A stretch of DNA of 64,000 bases from Sulfuritalea sp. (GCA_016716965.1 JADJUP010000003.1:176810-240809); one strand, 5' to 3'. Counted from the first letter of the stretch, positions 1-8,279 are shown. The notes: generated by a model from the letters alone, not told the origin. Numbers and translations: made by a program.

Positions 1-27
1 CCGGTGTCCGACATGCAAGCAGGGCTT

Positions 28-43
28 TGTCGCAGTTCCGACA
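28..43. promoter_or_regulatory. NifA upstream activator box
   Basis: The site reads TGTCGCAGTTCCGACA, a perfect TGT-N10-ACA NifA box flanked by TT and AA. The same extended form recurs at 4577 and 14136. It lies only about 40 bp before the likely draT start, which leaves little room for a sigma-54 promoter to the right. It may instead serve a divergent nif gene beyond the left edge; that is inference. Confidence 0.7.
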
Positions 44-81
44 AGGCGCACCAGGCGGCTTCGGCGCATCCGGCGCTGCCG

Positions 82-879
82 ATGCATGCGCGGCTGCCGA
101 TCAACCGCTGCAACCTTCCGGCGGCCATCCTCGGCGGCCTGACGTTTCAGCTGCATCCGGCGGCGCTGGTGCTGGACGGCATCGGCGATCCGCACAAGCC
201 GCTGTTCGCCCTGCTCGACGACACCGCCGACGCCGCCGAACGCGCCGCGCATTTCGGCCGCTATATGGAGCACCACTTTCGCCTCAGCCATCCGGAAGAT
301 GCCGGCTTTGATGGCGGGCAGAAGAAATCGCGCCTGCGCGCCAGCTACCTGCGCGTGGTGCGTGGCTGGGCCTTCGATGCCGAAAGCCGCGAGGCGGCGG
401 TGCTCAAGGGCTGGGTCGAGTCGCGCTTCGGCCTTGCTCCGCGCCACCACGGCGAGCCGCTGCGCGAACCGGGCAGCGCCGCCTGGCAGCGCTATGTCGC
501 AATGCGCGCCGCCGGCCTGTATGCCACCAACGGCCTCGAAGAACAGCTCGACCTGCTCTATGCCTACTGCCAGTACGAACTGGCGCGGCAGTTCCCGCGC
601 CGCAGCCACCTGCGCCTGTATCGCGGCGTCAATCGCCTCGCCGAGCACGAGACCCTGAGCGACAACGGCCGCGGCGAAAGGATCGTGCTGCTCAACAACG
701 TCAATTCCTTCTCGCGCTCAAGGGAGCGCGCCGGCGAGTTCGGCGACGACGTGCTCGCGGTCGATGTGCCGCTGGCCAAGCTGGCCTTCTTCCACAGCCT
801 GCTGCCCGGAATGCTGCGCTCGGAAGACGAGTACGTGGTGATCGGCGGGCTCTACCGGGTGCGGCTGGCGCGCGTCTGA
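82..879 (+). CDS. draT: NAD(+)-dinitrogen-reductase ADP-D-ribosyltransferase
   Basis: Transfers ADP-ribose from NAD to an arginine of nitrogenase Fe protein and reversibly inactivates it when ammonium appears or energy falls. The family opening LPINRCNLPA-ILGGLTFQ stands at the N-terminus, followed by VLKGWVESRFGL, LYRGVN and a NN-NSFS segment. With the ATG at 82 the protein has 265 residues. The frame stays open upstream (GTG at 4, ATG at 13), but that extension runs through the NifA box at 28-43, so I prefer 82. The partner draG lies 7.6 kb away on the other strand. ptxD follows tail to tail. Identity is confident; the start is less so. Confidence 0.9.
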   Translation: MHARLPINRCNLPAAILGGLTFQLHPAALVLDGIGDPHKPLFALLDDTADAAERAAHFGRYMEHHFRLSHPEDAGFDGGQKKSRLRASYLRVVRGWAFDAESREAAVLKGWVESRFGLAPRHHGEPLREPGSAAWQRYVAMRAAGLYATNGLEEQLDLLYAYCQYELARQFPRRSHLRLYRGVNRLAEHETLSDNGRGERIVLLNNVNSFSRSRERAGEFGDDVLAVDVPLAKLAFFHSLLPGMLRSEDEYVVIGGLYRVRLARV

Positions 880-892
880 TCGGGCCTCGGAC

Positions 893-916
893 GCCGTATC
901 ACCGGCGCCGACTTTT
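893..916 (+). repeat. Dispersed 25-bp repeat, copy 1
   Basis: Copy of the form GCCGTATCACC-GGCGCCGACTTTTG in the 46-bp gap between the convergent draT and ptxD ends. Consensus across the window is GCCGTAKCGCCAGCGCCGAC followed by TTTTG. Confidence 0.6.
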
Positions 917-925
917 GAAACGCGC

Positions 926-1933
926 TCAGGCGGCGGCCTTGCGCACGGGGCGGTTGATCGCGCCGCGCGGCTCCTCGCCGGCCAGCGCCTGCAGGATGTT
1001 GGTTGCCGCTTCCATCTCGATCGCCAGCCGCACCGATTCGACCGCCGACCCGATGTGGGGCGTAAACAGCGTGCGTTCGGTATCGGCCAGCAGGCGCGCG
1101 GGTATCGCGGCCGGTCGGTCGGCGCGAGCCCATTCCTCCAGTTCGAAGACGTCGGCCGCATAGCCGGCCAGTGTGCCCGATTCAAGGGCGTCGGCCACCG
1201 CCGACTCGTCGACCACCGATCCGCGGCAGGCATTTACGAGGAAGGCGCCGGGCTTCATCGAGGCAAGCACCGTCGCGTCGATCAGATGCAGGGTCTGCGG
1301 GGCGTAAGGCACCATGGGGATCACATAGTCGCTGTTCGCCAGAAGTTGCGGCAGATCCACACGGCGCAGTCCGAGGCGGGCTTCCAGTGCGCTGTCGAGG
1401 GGCCGCGGATCGGCGTAGAGCAGTTCCAGTTCATAGCCTTGCAGCCGGGCTGCGACGGCGCGTCCGACCGCGCCCATGCCGATGATGCCCAGGGTCTTGC
1501 CGGTCAGGCCGGCGCCATACAGAATCGGCCGCCAGCCATCGAAGGCCTCGCCACGGACCAGCCGGTCGCCGGCCAGTATCTTGCGCGTGAGCCCGATCAG
1601 CAGGCCGATCGTCAGCTCGGCGGTGGGAATCGTCAGCAGGTCCGGCACATTGGTGATCCAGATGCCGCGCCGGGTGCAGGCATCGACGTCGTAGTTGTCG
1701 TAACCCTTGAGCGCGCAACCGATCACCTGCAGGCGCGGGCAGGCGGCGAGGAAGTCATCGTCGATGCGATCGGTCATGAAGGTCATCACGGCGTCGGCGT
1801 CGCCGCAGCGGGCCATGATCACTTCGCGCGGCAGGCGCTGCCGCGTCGGATTGGTAACGACTTCGCAATGCTCGCGCAGCATCTCGACGATTTCCGGGAA
1901 CAAGGCGCTGGTGATGACGACCTTGGGTTTCAT
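926..1933 (-). CDS. ptxD: Phosphite dehydrogenase
   Basis: Oxidises phosphite to phosphate with reduction of NAD. It is a 335-residue D-2-hydroxyacid dehydrogenase-fold protein. It has the Rossmann motif GMGAVGR, an acidic residue after the second strand (YADPRPLD, typical of NAD preference), the catalytic ACRGSVVDE and FTPHIGSAV segments, and the family phrases GCALKG-DN-DVDACT, VPDLLT-PTAEL and YAADVFE-E-WARADRP. These phrases match my memory of Pseudomonas stutzeri PtxD far better than generic dehydrogenases. It is the last gene of a tight operon after ptxA, ptxB and ptxC, as expected for the pathway. The local phosphite regulator gene ptxE is not present. Confidence 0.9.
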   Translation of the reverse strand: MKPKVVITSALFPEIVEMLREHCEVVTNPTRQRLPREVIMARCGDADAVMTFMTDRIDDDFLAACPRLQVIGCALKGYDNYDVDACTRRGIWITNVPDLLTIPTAELTIGLLIGLTRKILAGDRLVRGEAFDGWRPILYGAGLTGKTLGIIGMGAVGRAVAARLQGYELELLYADPRPLDSALEARLGLRRVDLPQLLANSDYVIPMVPYAPQTLHLIDATVLASMKPGAFLVNACRGSVVDESAVADALESGTLAGYAADVFELEEWARADRPAAIPARLLADTERTLFTPHIGSAVESVRLAIEMEAATNILQALAGEEPRGAINRPVRKAAA

Positions 1934-1941
1934 GGCTTTCC

Positions 1942-2748
1942 TTATTTGAAGCGTTTCCTGAGATAGGCGCTGAAGGCATCGACCAGGGTCACCATGACCA
2001 GGATCACCAGCAGGATGGCGAACACTTCCTGGTACTGCATGATGCGCAGCGACCCCATCAGCTCGAAGCCGATGCCGCCGGCGCCGACCATGCCCATCAC
2101 GGTGGAGGCGCGGAAGTTGTATTCCCAGCGATACACCGAGATGTCGGCCATCTGCGGCAGGACCTGGGGCAGCACGCCATGCAGCAATACCTGCAGCGGC
2201 ACCGCGCCCGCCGCTCGCGCGGCCTCGATCGGCGCGTCGTCGGCATGCTCGATCGCCTCGGAAAAGAACTTGCCGACCATGCCCACCGAATGCAGGCCCA
2301 GCGCCAGTACGCCGGGCAGCGCGCCGAAACCCACTGCGGCGACGAAGATGATGCCGAGGATCAGTTCCGGGATCGCGCGCAGGGCATTCAGGATGGCCCG
2401 GGCGGCCTGCTGCACGGCCGGATGCGGCGCGGTGTTGCGTGCCGCGAGGAAGGCCAGTGGCAGCGAAAGCACGACGGCCAGCGCGGTGCCGGCGACACTC
2501 ATCGCCAGCGTATCCAGCAGCGGCGCTATCCAGCTGCGGGCATTGGCGAAGTCGGGCGGCAGCATTTCGCCCACCAGGCGCACGATGCTCGGGCCGCCCT
2601 CGGCCAGGCGCTCACCATCGAACAGCCCCGTGTAATGCATGCAGGCAAGGACGATCACGCTGACGGCCAGCAGGCGCAAGGCGCCCCGCACCCAGGCCTG
2701 CCAGCACTGGTCGAGTATCCGCTGGCGTTCGAGGATGTTGGCGCTCAT
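1942..2748 (-). CDS. ptxC: Phosphite ABC transporter permease
   Basis: Inner-membrane channel of the phosphite uptake system, 268 residues, PhnE-like family. Several hydrophobic segments are visible, starting near residue 20. The cytoplasmic coupling loop (EAARAAGA-PLQVLLHGVLPQVLPQ) is typical of binding-protein-dependent permeases. It lies 8 bp from ptxD and 7 bp from ptxB on the same strand. Substrate assignment rests on the adjacent ptxD; alone it could be called a phosphonate permease. Confidence 0.85.
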   Translation of the reverse strand: MSANILERQRILDQCWQAWVRGALRLLAVSVIVLACMHYTGLFDGERLAEGGPSIVRLVGEMLPPDFANARSWIAPLLDTLAMSVAGTALAVVLSLPLAFLAARNTAPHPAVQQAARAILNALRAIPELILGIIFVAAVGFGALPGVLALGLHSVGMVGKFFSEAIEHADDAPIEAARAAGAVPLQVLLHGVLPQVLPQMADISVYRWEYNFRASTVMGMVGAGGIGFELMGSLRIMQYQEVFAILLVILVMVTLVDAFSAYLRKRFK

Positions 2749-2755
2749 CGTGGGC

Positions 2756-3610
2756 TTACTGGAAGCGGGCGATGTCGATCTTGAGCAGCGGGCCGAGGTT
2801 GCGCACCACGTCGTAGTGCTTGTCGGTGATGGCGTCGAATCCCTCGGCCTTGAAGGGCTTGAGCACGGCCGGGTCCTTGAGGTCGATGAAGGCCGCGCGG
2901 ATCTTCTCCTTCAGCTCCGGCTTGAGGTTGGAGCGCAGGGTCCAGGGATATTGCGGGAAGGGCTTGGAATACTCGACCACGGCTACCTTGGCCGGATCGA
3001 TGATCTTGCGTTCCACCAGCGATTCGAAGATCGGCCGGCTCAGGCCGCCGGCTTGGGCATGGCCGTTCTGCACCGCCATGGCGACGGCATCGTGCGAGCC
3101 GACGAAATGCTCCTTGTAATCGGTACCCGCATCGAGGCCCCGTTCGGCGAGCACCGACTTCGGGATCAGGTGGCTGGAAGTGGATGCCTTGTCGCCATAG
3201 GCCATGTTGCGGCCCTTGATCTCCTCGATGCGCTTGATGCCGGCGGCCGCATTGGCGATCACCACCGACTGGTAGGTGGTGCTGCCCTTGGCCTTCAGGG
3301 CGACGAAGGGCTCGATCTCGCTTTTCTGGCGCGCCAGCACATACGACAGCGGGCCGAAGTAGGCCAGGTCGATACGGCCGTTGCGCATGGCTTCGATCAT
3401 CGACGAATAGTCGGTGGTCACGATCAGGTCGATCTTCTTGCCCAGCGTGGTTTCCAGGTACTGCTTGAGCGGCTGGTTGTTCTTGATTACCGTGCCCGCG
3501 TTTTCATCCGGCAGCAACGCCACCTTTAGCGTTTCGGGGTCCGGATTGGGCGCCGCGCAAACGGCCAGTGACAGGGCAAGTGAAGCGAGCAGTGCGACGA
3601 GCTTTTTCAT
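2756..3610 (-). CDS. ptxB: Periplasmic phosphite-binding protein
   Basis: Captures phosphite in the periplasm and delivers it to PtxAC. It has 284 residues with a clear signal peptide (MKKLVALLASLALSLAVCA). The mature part is a PhnD/PtxB-type solute-binding fold: LLPDENAGTVI near the start, then YFGPLSYVLA, where binding-site residues lie in the family, and a GSHDAVA segment. It lies 3 bp after the ptxA stop. The phosphonate-binding family is close, so phosphite specificity is inferred from context. Confidence 0.85.
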   Translation of the reverse strand: MKKLVALLASLALSLAVCAAPNPDPETLKVALLPDENAGTVIKNNQPLKQYLETTLGKKIDLIVTTDYSSMIEAMRNGRIDLAYFGPLSYVLARQKSEIEPFVALKAKGSTTYQSVVIANAAAGIKRIEEIKGRNMAYGDKASTSSHLIPKSVLAERGLDAGTDYKEHFVGSHDAVAMAVQNGHAQAGGLSRPIFESLVERKIIDPAKVAVVEYSKPFPQYPWTLRSNLKPELKEKIRAAFIDLKDPAVLKPFKAEGFDAITDKHYDVVRNLGPLLKIDIARFQ

Positions 3611-3613
3611 GGG

Positions 3614-4423
3614 TCAGTCCTCGATGTAGGCCAGGTCAAGCGATGGTTGGGAGTGCGGAAGGGGGGCGCCGTTCGATTCGGTAGTGGCGGCGGCGCCCTG
3701 GTCGTAAATCGATGCCAGCAGTTCGCTGCTGAGTTCGGCCGGCGGGCCGTCGAATACCACCCGGCCGCGTGCCAGCCCGATCACCCTGTCGGCATACTCG
3801 CGCGCGAGCTCGACCTGGTGCAGGCTGACCACGGTGGTGATGCCGTCTTCGCGACAGATCGACCTGAAGCGCGAAAGCACCTTGCGCGAACTGGCCGGGT
3901 CGAGGCTGGCCACCGGTTCGTCGGCCAGCATCAGGCGCGGCTGTTGCGCCAGCGCGCGCGCGATGCCGACGCGCTGCTGCTGGCCGCCGCTGAGCCGGTC
4001 CACCCGGTCCAGCGCGCGTTGCAGGAGGCCGACGCGGTCCAGGCAGTCGAGCGCGATCTGTTGCTCGGCGCGGGGCAGGGGGAACAGGCTGCGCCAGGTC
4101 GTGTGGTAGCCGATGCGTCCCAGCAGCACATTGGCCAGTGCCGTGTGGCGTCCGATCAACTGGTGCTGCTGGAAGACCATGCCGGTGCGCCGGCGATGGG
4201 CCAGCAGAGCCGGGCCTTCGCTGACCGGGCCGAGCCCGTCGATATGGACCTCGCCGGTGGTCGGGCGGTTGAGCAGGTTCAGGCAGCGCAACAGCGTCGA
4301 CTTTCCGGCGCCGGAAGCGCCTAGCAGCACATTGAACTCGCCCTGCCGGAAGCGCAGCGAGGTCGGCTGGAGGGCGACCAGGTCGCCGCGGTAGCGGACC
4401 GAAACGTCTTTCAGCTGGATCAT
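3614..4423 (-). CDS. ptxA: Phosphite ABC transporter ATP-binding protein
   Basis: Powers phosphite import. The ABC ATPase domain fills the protein: Walker A GASGAGKST, Q-loop, signature LSGGQQQRV, Walker B LMLADEP and the switch histidine in VVSLHQ. I chose the ATG at 4423 (269 residues, MIQLKDVSV) because it follows a GGGAAAGG ribosome-binding stretch and starts at the first beta strand. The frame continues up to a GTG at 4492. First gene of ptxABCD, and divergent from the SIR2-like gene. I saw no convincing Pho box or sigma-54 promoter for it. Confidence 0.85.
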   Translation of the reverse strand: MIQLKDVSVRYRGDLVALQPTSLRFRQGEFNVLLGASGAGKSTLLRCLNLLNRPTTGEVHIDGLGPVSEGPALLAHRRRTGMVFQQHQLIGRHTALANVLLGRIGYHTTWRSLFPLPRAEQQIALDCLDRVGLLQRALDRVDRLSGGQQQRVGIARALAQQPRLMLADEPVASLDPASSRKVLSRFRSICREDGITTVVSLHQVELAREYADRVIGLARGRVVFDGPPAELSSELLASIYDQGAAATTESNGAPLPHSQPSLDLAYIED

Positions 4424-4576
4424 CGGTGCCTTTCCCGTTGCGAAGGACGCCTCCTTGAATGGGCGATCCGTGGTTGTCTGCGCAGACGTCACGCGGAACC
4501 GGGATGCTGGCGGACCAACTTGACCGAAGGATTAAGGGATCGTTGCAGTTGTGTTGCTGCACCTGTGTGACGGCCC

Positions 4577-4592
4577 TGTCGCAAATCCGACA
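4577..4592. promoter_or_regulatory. NifA upstream activator box
   Basis: TGTCGCAAATCCGACA is a perfect TGT-N10-ACA box, nearly identical to the copy at 28-43. It lies about 55 bp upstream of a sigma-54 type promoter that reads into the SIR2-like gene. Confidence 0.75.
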
Positions 4593-4631
4593 AATCGCCA
4601 CAAGACCCAGGCGGGACAAGCCCTTGCGGGC

Positions 4632-4647
4632 GGGTGCGCTTCTTGCA
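4632..4647 (+). promoter_or_regulatory. Sigma-54 (-24/-12) promoter for the SIR2-like gene
   Basis: GG at 4633-4634 and GC at 4645-4646 are separated by ten bases. The -12 element is TTGCA and the -24 element GGGTGC partly fits the GGYRC pattern. Transcription would begin near 4658, 17 bases before the ATG, with a GGAG ribosome-binding site between them. Confidence 0.6.
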
Positions 4648-4674
4648 CGAAGGCTGGCATCCCCTTCGGAGCCC

Positions 4675-5541
4675 ATGAAAATGATCCCCAGCGAACTTCT
4701 CGACGAATGGCAGGCCGGCCTGGCCGACGGCAGCATCGTTCCTTACCTCGGGCCCGGCGTGCTCGCCGATGTCCGTTCCACGGCCGACGGCCGCCCGATT
4801 CCGGCGACCGGCGAGCAACTGATCCTGGCGATGAACAACGGCCAGCCGATGGCGCCCAAGCTGATGTACGAATTCCCCCGCGCGGCGATGAACATCGAGC
4901 TCAAGCGCGGTCGCAGCGCCGTCACCCGCTTCCTCGACGCTACCTACGCCTCGCGGCAATGGACGCGCGCCGCGCTGCACGACTGGCTGGCCGAGATCGC
5001 GCCACCTTATGTGATCGACATCAACCGCGACACGCAGTTGCAGGACGGCTACGCGCACCTGCCGCACCTGCTGGTGCTGGGCTGCGCGCGCATCGGCGGC
5101 ACCGACTGGCGCTTCAAGCTCTACGCCCACGACGGCGACAGCTATGCGGCGATCGCCCCGGAGCAGGCCGATCCCGGCCTGCCGGTACTGTTCAAGCCGA
5201 TGGGATCGCCGCTGCCGCAAGCCAGCTACATCGCCTCGGACGCCGACTATGTCGATTACATCACCGAGCTGATGGGCGGCTTCGCCGTGCCCCCCTTCCT
5301 CAAGCCGCGCCGCCTCGGCAAGCGCTACCTGCTGCTGGGCATGCGCCTCGACCGCGATTCGGAGCGCATGGTCTTCTCCGACCTGATCTACGGCGCCGCG
5401 ACCGGCCCTGCAGGCTGGGCGCTGATCGCCGAGCCGACCGAAAAGGAGCGGCGCTTCTGCGCAAGGCAGGGATTGGAGTTGATCGAAGCGGAGCTTGGCG
5501 AACTCGTCGCTGCACTGGCCGGCAGCCCGGTCGCCGCCTGA
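4675..5541 (+). CDS. SIR2-like NAD-binding protein, NifA-controlled
   Basis: Predicted soluble protein of 288 residues. The N-terminal stretch GSIVPYLGPGVL resembles the first glycine-rich NAD-binding loop of SIR2_2-type proteins, and LLVLGCAR with later YLLLGMRLD look like further Rossmann strands. I see no zinc-binding cysteine tetrad of classical sirtuins. Start chosen at the ATG just downstream of the sigma-54 promoter and GGAG. The NifA box and promoter argue that it is made with nitrogenase. Its substrate is unknown; NAD hydrolysis, deacylation or an ADP-ribosyl-linked role near DraT are possibilities, not conclusions. Confidence 0.65.
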   Translation: MKMIPSELLDEWQAGLADGSIVPYLGPGVLADVRSTADGRPIPATGEQLILAMNNGQPMAPKLMYEFPRAAMNIELKRGRSAVTRFLDATYASRQWTRAALHDWLAEIAPPYVIDINRDTQLQDGYAHLPHLLVLGCARIGGTDWRFKLYAHDGDSYAAIAPEQADPGLPVLFKPMGSPLPQASYIASDADYVDYITELMGGFAVPPFLKPRRLGKRYLLLGMRLDRDSERMVFSDLIYGAATGPAGWALIAEPTEKERRFCARQGLELIEAELGELVAALAGSPVAA

Positions 5542-5543
5542 GC

Positions 5544-6707
5544 TTATCCCCGCAGCATTGCCGCCAGTTCGCCGAGCGGAATCGCCTCGATATCCTCCGC
5601 CAGGCGATAGCGCTCCGCGCCCGGATAGACGACGAACTTGCGCACCGGCTTGAGGTCGGCGCAGGCCGAATGAAAGCCGCGTTGCAGCTTGGGCGCGAGG
5701 CTGCGCTTGATCTCCACGGCCCACAGTCCGCCATCCGGCCGGGCCAGCAGCAGATCGATCTCGGCACCGCCGCTGCTGCGGTAGAAGTAGCCATCGACGC
5801 CATGCGGCGCGCAGGCCAGCAGATTTTCGACGACGAAACCTTCCCAGCTCTGGCCGAGCACCGGATGTGCCGACAGCGCCTCCTTGTCGGCGATGGCCAG
5901 CAATGCGTGCAGCAGCCCGCTGTCGCGAACGAACACCTTCGGCGACTTCACCAGCCGCTTGCCGACGTTGGCGTGCCAGGGTGGCAGACGCCGCACCAGC
6001 AGCAGGTCGATCAGCAGATCGAGGTAACCCGCTGCGGTTTTCGCATCCACGCCGAGGTTGCGGGCGAGTTGCGCGACGTTGAGCATGCCGCCCTGGTTAT
6101 GGGCGAGCATGGTCCAGAAGCGGCGCAGGGTTTCGGCGGCGATGCGCGGACCGAACTGGGGAATGTCGCGTTCCAGATAGCTGCGGATGAAGTCCTGCCG
6201 CCAGCGCAGGCTGCGCGCCTCGCTCGCCGCCAGCAGACTGTCGGGAAAGCCGCCCCGCAGCCACAGACTGTCCGCCGGCAGATGGCTGGTCTCCAGGATA
6301 TGCAGCGGCGGCAATTCGAGGTAGGCGACGCGCCCCGCCAGGGTTTCGCCGGATTGTTTGAGCAGGTCGAGGGATGCCGAACCCAGCAGCAGGTATTGCC
6401 CCGCGCGCCGCCCGGCGCGGCGGTGCCGATCGATCAGCCCGCGCAGCACCGGGAACAGGCCGGGCGCGCGATGCACTTCGTCGATGATGACCAGCCGCTC
6501 GACATGGTCGGCAAGGTAGAGCTCCGGCGGATCGAGCTTGGCCCGATCCTGCTCGGACTCCAGATCGAGATAAAGGGCGCTGTGTTTTTCGCCGACCGCC
6601 AGAGCCAGCGTAGTCTTGCCCGCCTGGCGCGGCCCGAGCAGGGCCACCGCAGGCGAATGGGCCAGGGCGTCTTCAAGTTCAGCCGTCAGGAGGCGCTTAA
6701 TCATCAT
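5544..6707 (-). CDS. AAA family ATPase with DUF4143 domain
   Basis: 387-residue protein of the widespread AAA_14/DUF4143 group. Walker A GPRQAGKTT lies near residue 30 and the Walker B-like IIDEVHR near residue 80. The C-terminal DUF4143 region contains GQSWEGFVVENLL and a nuclease-like GGAEIDLLL...WAVEIKRS segment. Family members are often called ATP-binding proteins; their cellular role is poorly defined. Convergent with the SIR2-like gene (2 bp between stops). It has its own sigma-70 type promoter at 6712-6740. Two adjacent ATGs (6707 and 6704) are possible starts. Confidence 0.85.
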   Translation of the reverse strand: MMIKRLLTAELEDALAHSPAVALLGPRQAGKTTLALAVGEKHSALYLDLESEQDRAKLDPPELYLADHVERLVIIDEVHRAPGLFPVLRGLIDRHRRAGRRAGQYLLLGSASLDLLKQSGETLAGRVAYLELPPLHILETSHLPADSLWLRGGFPDSLLAASEARSLRWRQDFIRSYLERDIPQFGPRIAAETLRRFWTMLAHNQGGMLNVAQLARNLGVDAKTAAGYLDLLIDLLLVRRLPPWHANVGKRLVKSPKVFVRDSGLLHALLAIADKEALSAHPVLGQSWEGFVVENLLACAPHGVDGYFYRSSGGAEIDLLLARPDGGLWAVEIKRSLAPKLQRGFHSACADLKPVRKFVVYPGAERYRLAEDIEAIPLGELAAMLRG

Positions 6708-6711
6708 TGCA

Positions 6712-6740
6712 ATTATGGATGTGCACTCATGTTTTTGCAA
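6712..6740 (-). promoter_or_regulatory. Sigma-70 promoter of the AAA ATPase gene
   Basis: On the minus strand TTGCAA (6735-6740) is separated by 17 bp from CATAAT (6712-6717), immediately upstream of the ATPase start at 6707. The message would be leaderless or nearly so. Confidence 0.45.
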
Positions 6741-6919
6741 GGATAATGCCCGCTTCGCCTCTTCCCGATATCTGTATTCCCGACGACATGGACAGGAACA
6801 AAATCCCCACGGCGACTGAAACCGCAAGGAGCGTGGGTCAAGAACGGCAGCTCCGGGAGTTTGCAGTAACCGGGCAATCGGAGCCAAAATGCCCACCTCC
6901 CGAGCACACCGGCCACGAC

Positions 6920-7846
6920 ATGGACCAGGACATCCCCAACGGCACGCTGCGCGTCATCGACGGACGCGAGCGCAGCTATACCGACGGTTACTGGATCAAG
7001 ACCTATCCGGTGCCGGAGGACACCCTGCAGGGCAAGCGGCGCCTGATCGAGGCGCTGACGCGGCGCCTGTTCAACCATACCGAACACGGCCTCGACATCC
7101 CCGGCCACCGCCTGGCCGAGGCCCGGCAGGCCTATCTCGACGAGGCCGATCCCGGCAAGAAGCGGGTCAAGGGCGCCATGTATGCCGGTGCCATGTTCAA
7201 CCGCGCCACCGACATCTTCACCCGGCTGGTGGAACTTCAGGCCGCCGGCGTGGAGATTTCCACCAGCAACGACCTGATGCGCGAATGCGGGCGCTGCCTG
7301 CAGGAAGCCCTGTCGCTGTGTTCACTGGTGCTCCATCGCAGCGGCGAGGAAGGCATCGACGAGCTGTGGGGCGAAACCTTCCGCGCCTTTTCGACGCCCC
7401 TGCCCGAGTTCTACGCGATCCGCTACATCAAGATGGCGCAGGCCATGCGCGACATCGACACCATCGCCGACGCCATGGTCCGCAGCTTCGCCACGCCGAT
7501 GTTTCCCGGCATCGAGCCGACCATCCGCGACTTCGCCCGCGCCTCCCGCAACAAGGTGGAAACCCTGCGCACCGACCGCGACATCTTCGACATCTGGGCC
7601 GGGATGGTCACCGCCGGAGAGCGGCTTGCCAGTTTCCGCCCGGTCCTGGCGAATCCCGAGAGCGCGCACGAGCAGCGTGTCGCGTCCTTCGGCAACCAGC
7701 TCATCTGCAACGGTCGCGACCTGATTTTCCACATCACGCGCGCCCGCGTGTCCATGCCCAAAAGCACCCGCGAGTTCGTCGACCGCTGCACAACCTACGC
7801 CGCCACCGGCATCGTCACCACGATGCCGATTCCCCTGCCCGGCTGA
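6920..7846 (+). CDS. Unrecognised protein upstream of hemerythrin
   Basis: I do not recognise this 308-residue protein. It appears soluble, with no signal peptide or membrane segment, and mixed charged helices (for example KRRLIEALTRRLF and LAEARQAYLDEADPGKKRVKG). It has only scattered cysteines and no CxxC pair. The frame is open further upstream, with ATGs at 6707 and 6788; I chose 6920 because the sequence before it is low in recognisable protein character. It ends 16 bp before a bacteriohemerythrin gene, so the two are probably co-transcribed within the nif island. A role in nitrogen fixation or oxygen handling is inference from position only. Confidence 0.6.
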   Translation: MDQDIPNGTLRVIDGRERSYTDGYWIKTYPVPEDTLQGKRRLIEALTRRLFNHTEHGLDIPGHRLAEARQAYLDEADPGKKRVKGAMYAGAMFNRATDIFTRLVELQAAGVEISTSNDLMRECGRCLQEALSLCSLVLHRSGEEGIDELWGETFRAFSTPLPEFYAIRYIKMAQAMRDIDTIADAMVRSFATPMFPGIEPTIRDFARASRNKVETLRTDRDIFDIWAGMVTAGERLASFRPVLANPESAHEQRVASFGNQLICNGRDLIFHITRARVSMPKSTREFVDRCTTYAATGIVTTMPIPLPG

Positions 7847-7862
7847 CAACAGGAGAGCGATC

Positions 7863-8279
7863 GTGACCCAAGCCCGAGCCAACTGGTCGCCGGCCATCGA
7901 AACCGGCCTGCCCGCCATCGACGCCCAGCACAAGGCCCTGTTCGACATGGCCGCATCCTTCCGCGGCGAAGGCGACCAGATCCGCGTCATGAAAACCCTG
8001 TCCATGCTCAGCGAGTACGCCAACACGCACCTGCGCGACGAGGAAGCCATGCTCGCCGCCATCGCCTACCCGAAGCTGGCCGAGCACCGCCTGCTGCACC
8101 AGCAATTCCGCCGCATGCTGCGCGACCTGCTCGACGCTTCGCGCAAGCTGACGCTCGACGAAATCGCCGACCGCATCGAAGACCTGATCAACGGCTGGTT
8201 CTACCAGCACATCCTGACCGCCGACGCCGAGTATGTCGACGCGGTGAAGGCCTCGCGGACGGCGCCCGGGACGGCGTGA
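7863..8279 (+). CDS. Bacteriohemerythrin
   Basis: Diiron oxygen-binding four-helix protein, 138 residues with a GTG start behind an AGGAG site. The family pattern is present: W-P-IETGLPAIDAQHKALFD, then a His in NTHLRDEEAML, the HRLLHQQF histidines, and a C-terminal WFYQHILTAD. It would bind or deliver oxygen in the cytoplasm, and in a nif context could lower free oxygen around nitrogenase or feed a terminal oxidase. Partner of the upstream unknown gene. Confidence 0.9.
   Translation: MTQARANWSPAIETGLPAIDAQHKALFDMAASFRGEGDQIRVMKTLSMLSEYANTHLRDEEAMLAAIAYPKLAEHRLLHQQFRRMLRDLLDASRKLTLDEIADRIEDLINGWFYQHILTADAEYVDAVKASRTAPGTA

Noticed and set aside
4424..4576. Sigma-54 or Pho-type promoter for ptxABCD
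   Set aside because: I checked GG-N10-GC spacing and Pho-box-like repeats on the minus strand and found none that fit.
4551..6746. 731-codon plus-strand open frame across the SIR2-like and ATPase genes
   Set aside because: High-GC shadow frame; its translation is Arg/Gln-rich low-complexity with no domain, while the other frames carry recognisable proteins.
6773..6788. TGT-N10-ACA match as a NifA box for the unknown-hemerythrin pair
   Set aside because: Lacks the extended form seen in the other three boxes and no -24/-12 promoter is convincing; roughly a dozen such minimal matches are expected by chance in 64 kb.
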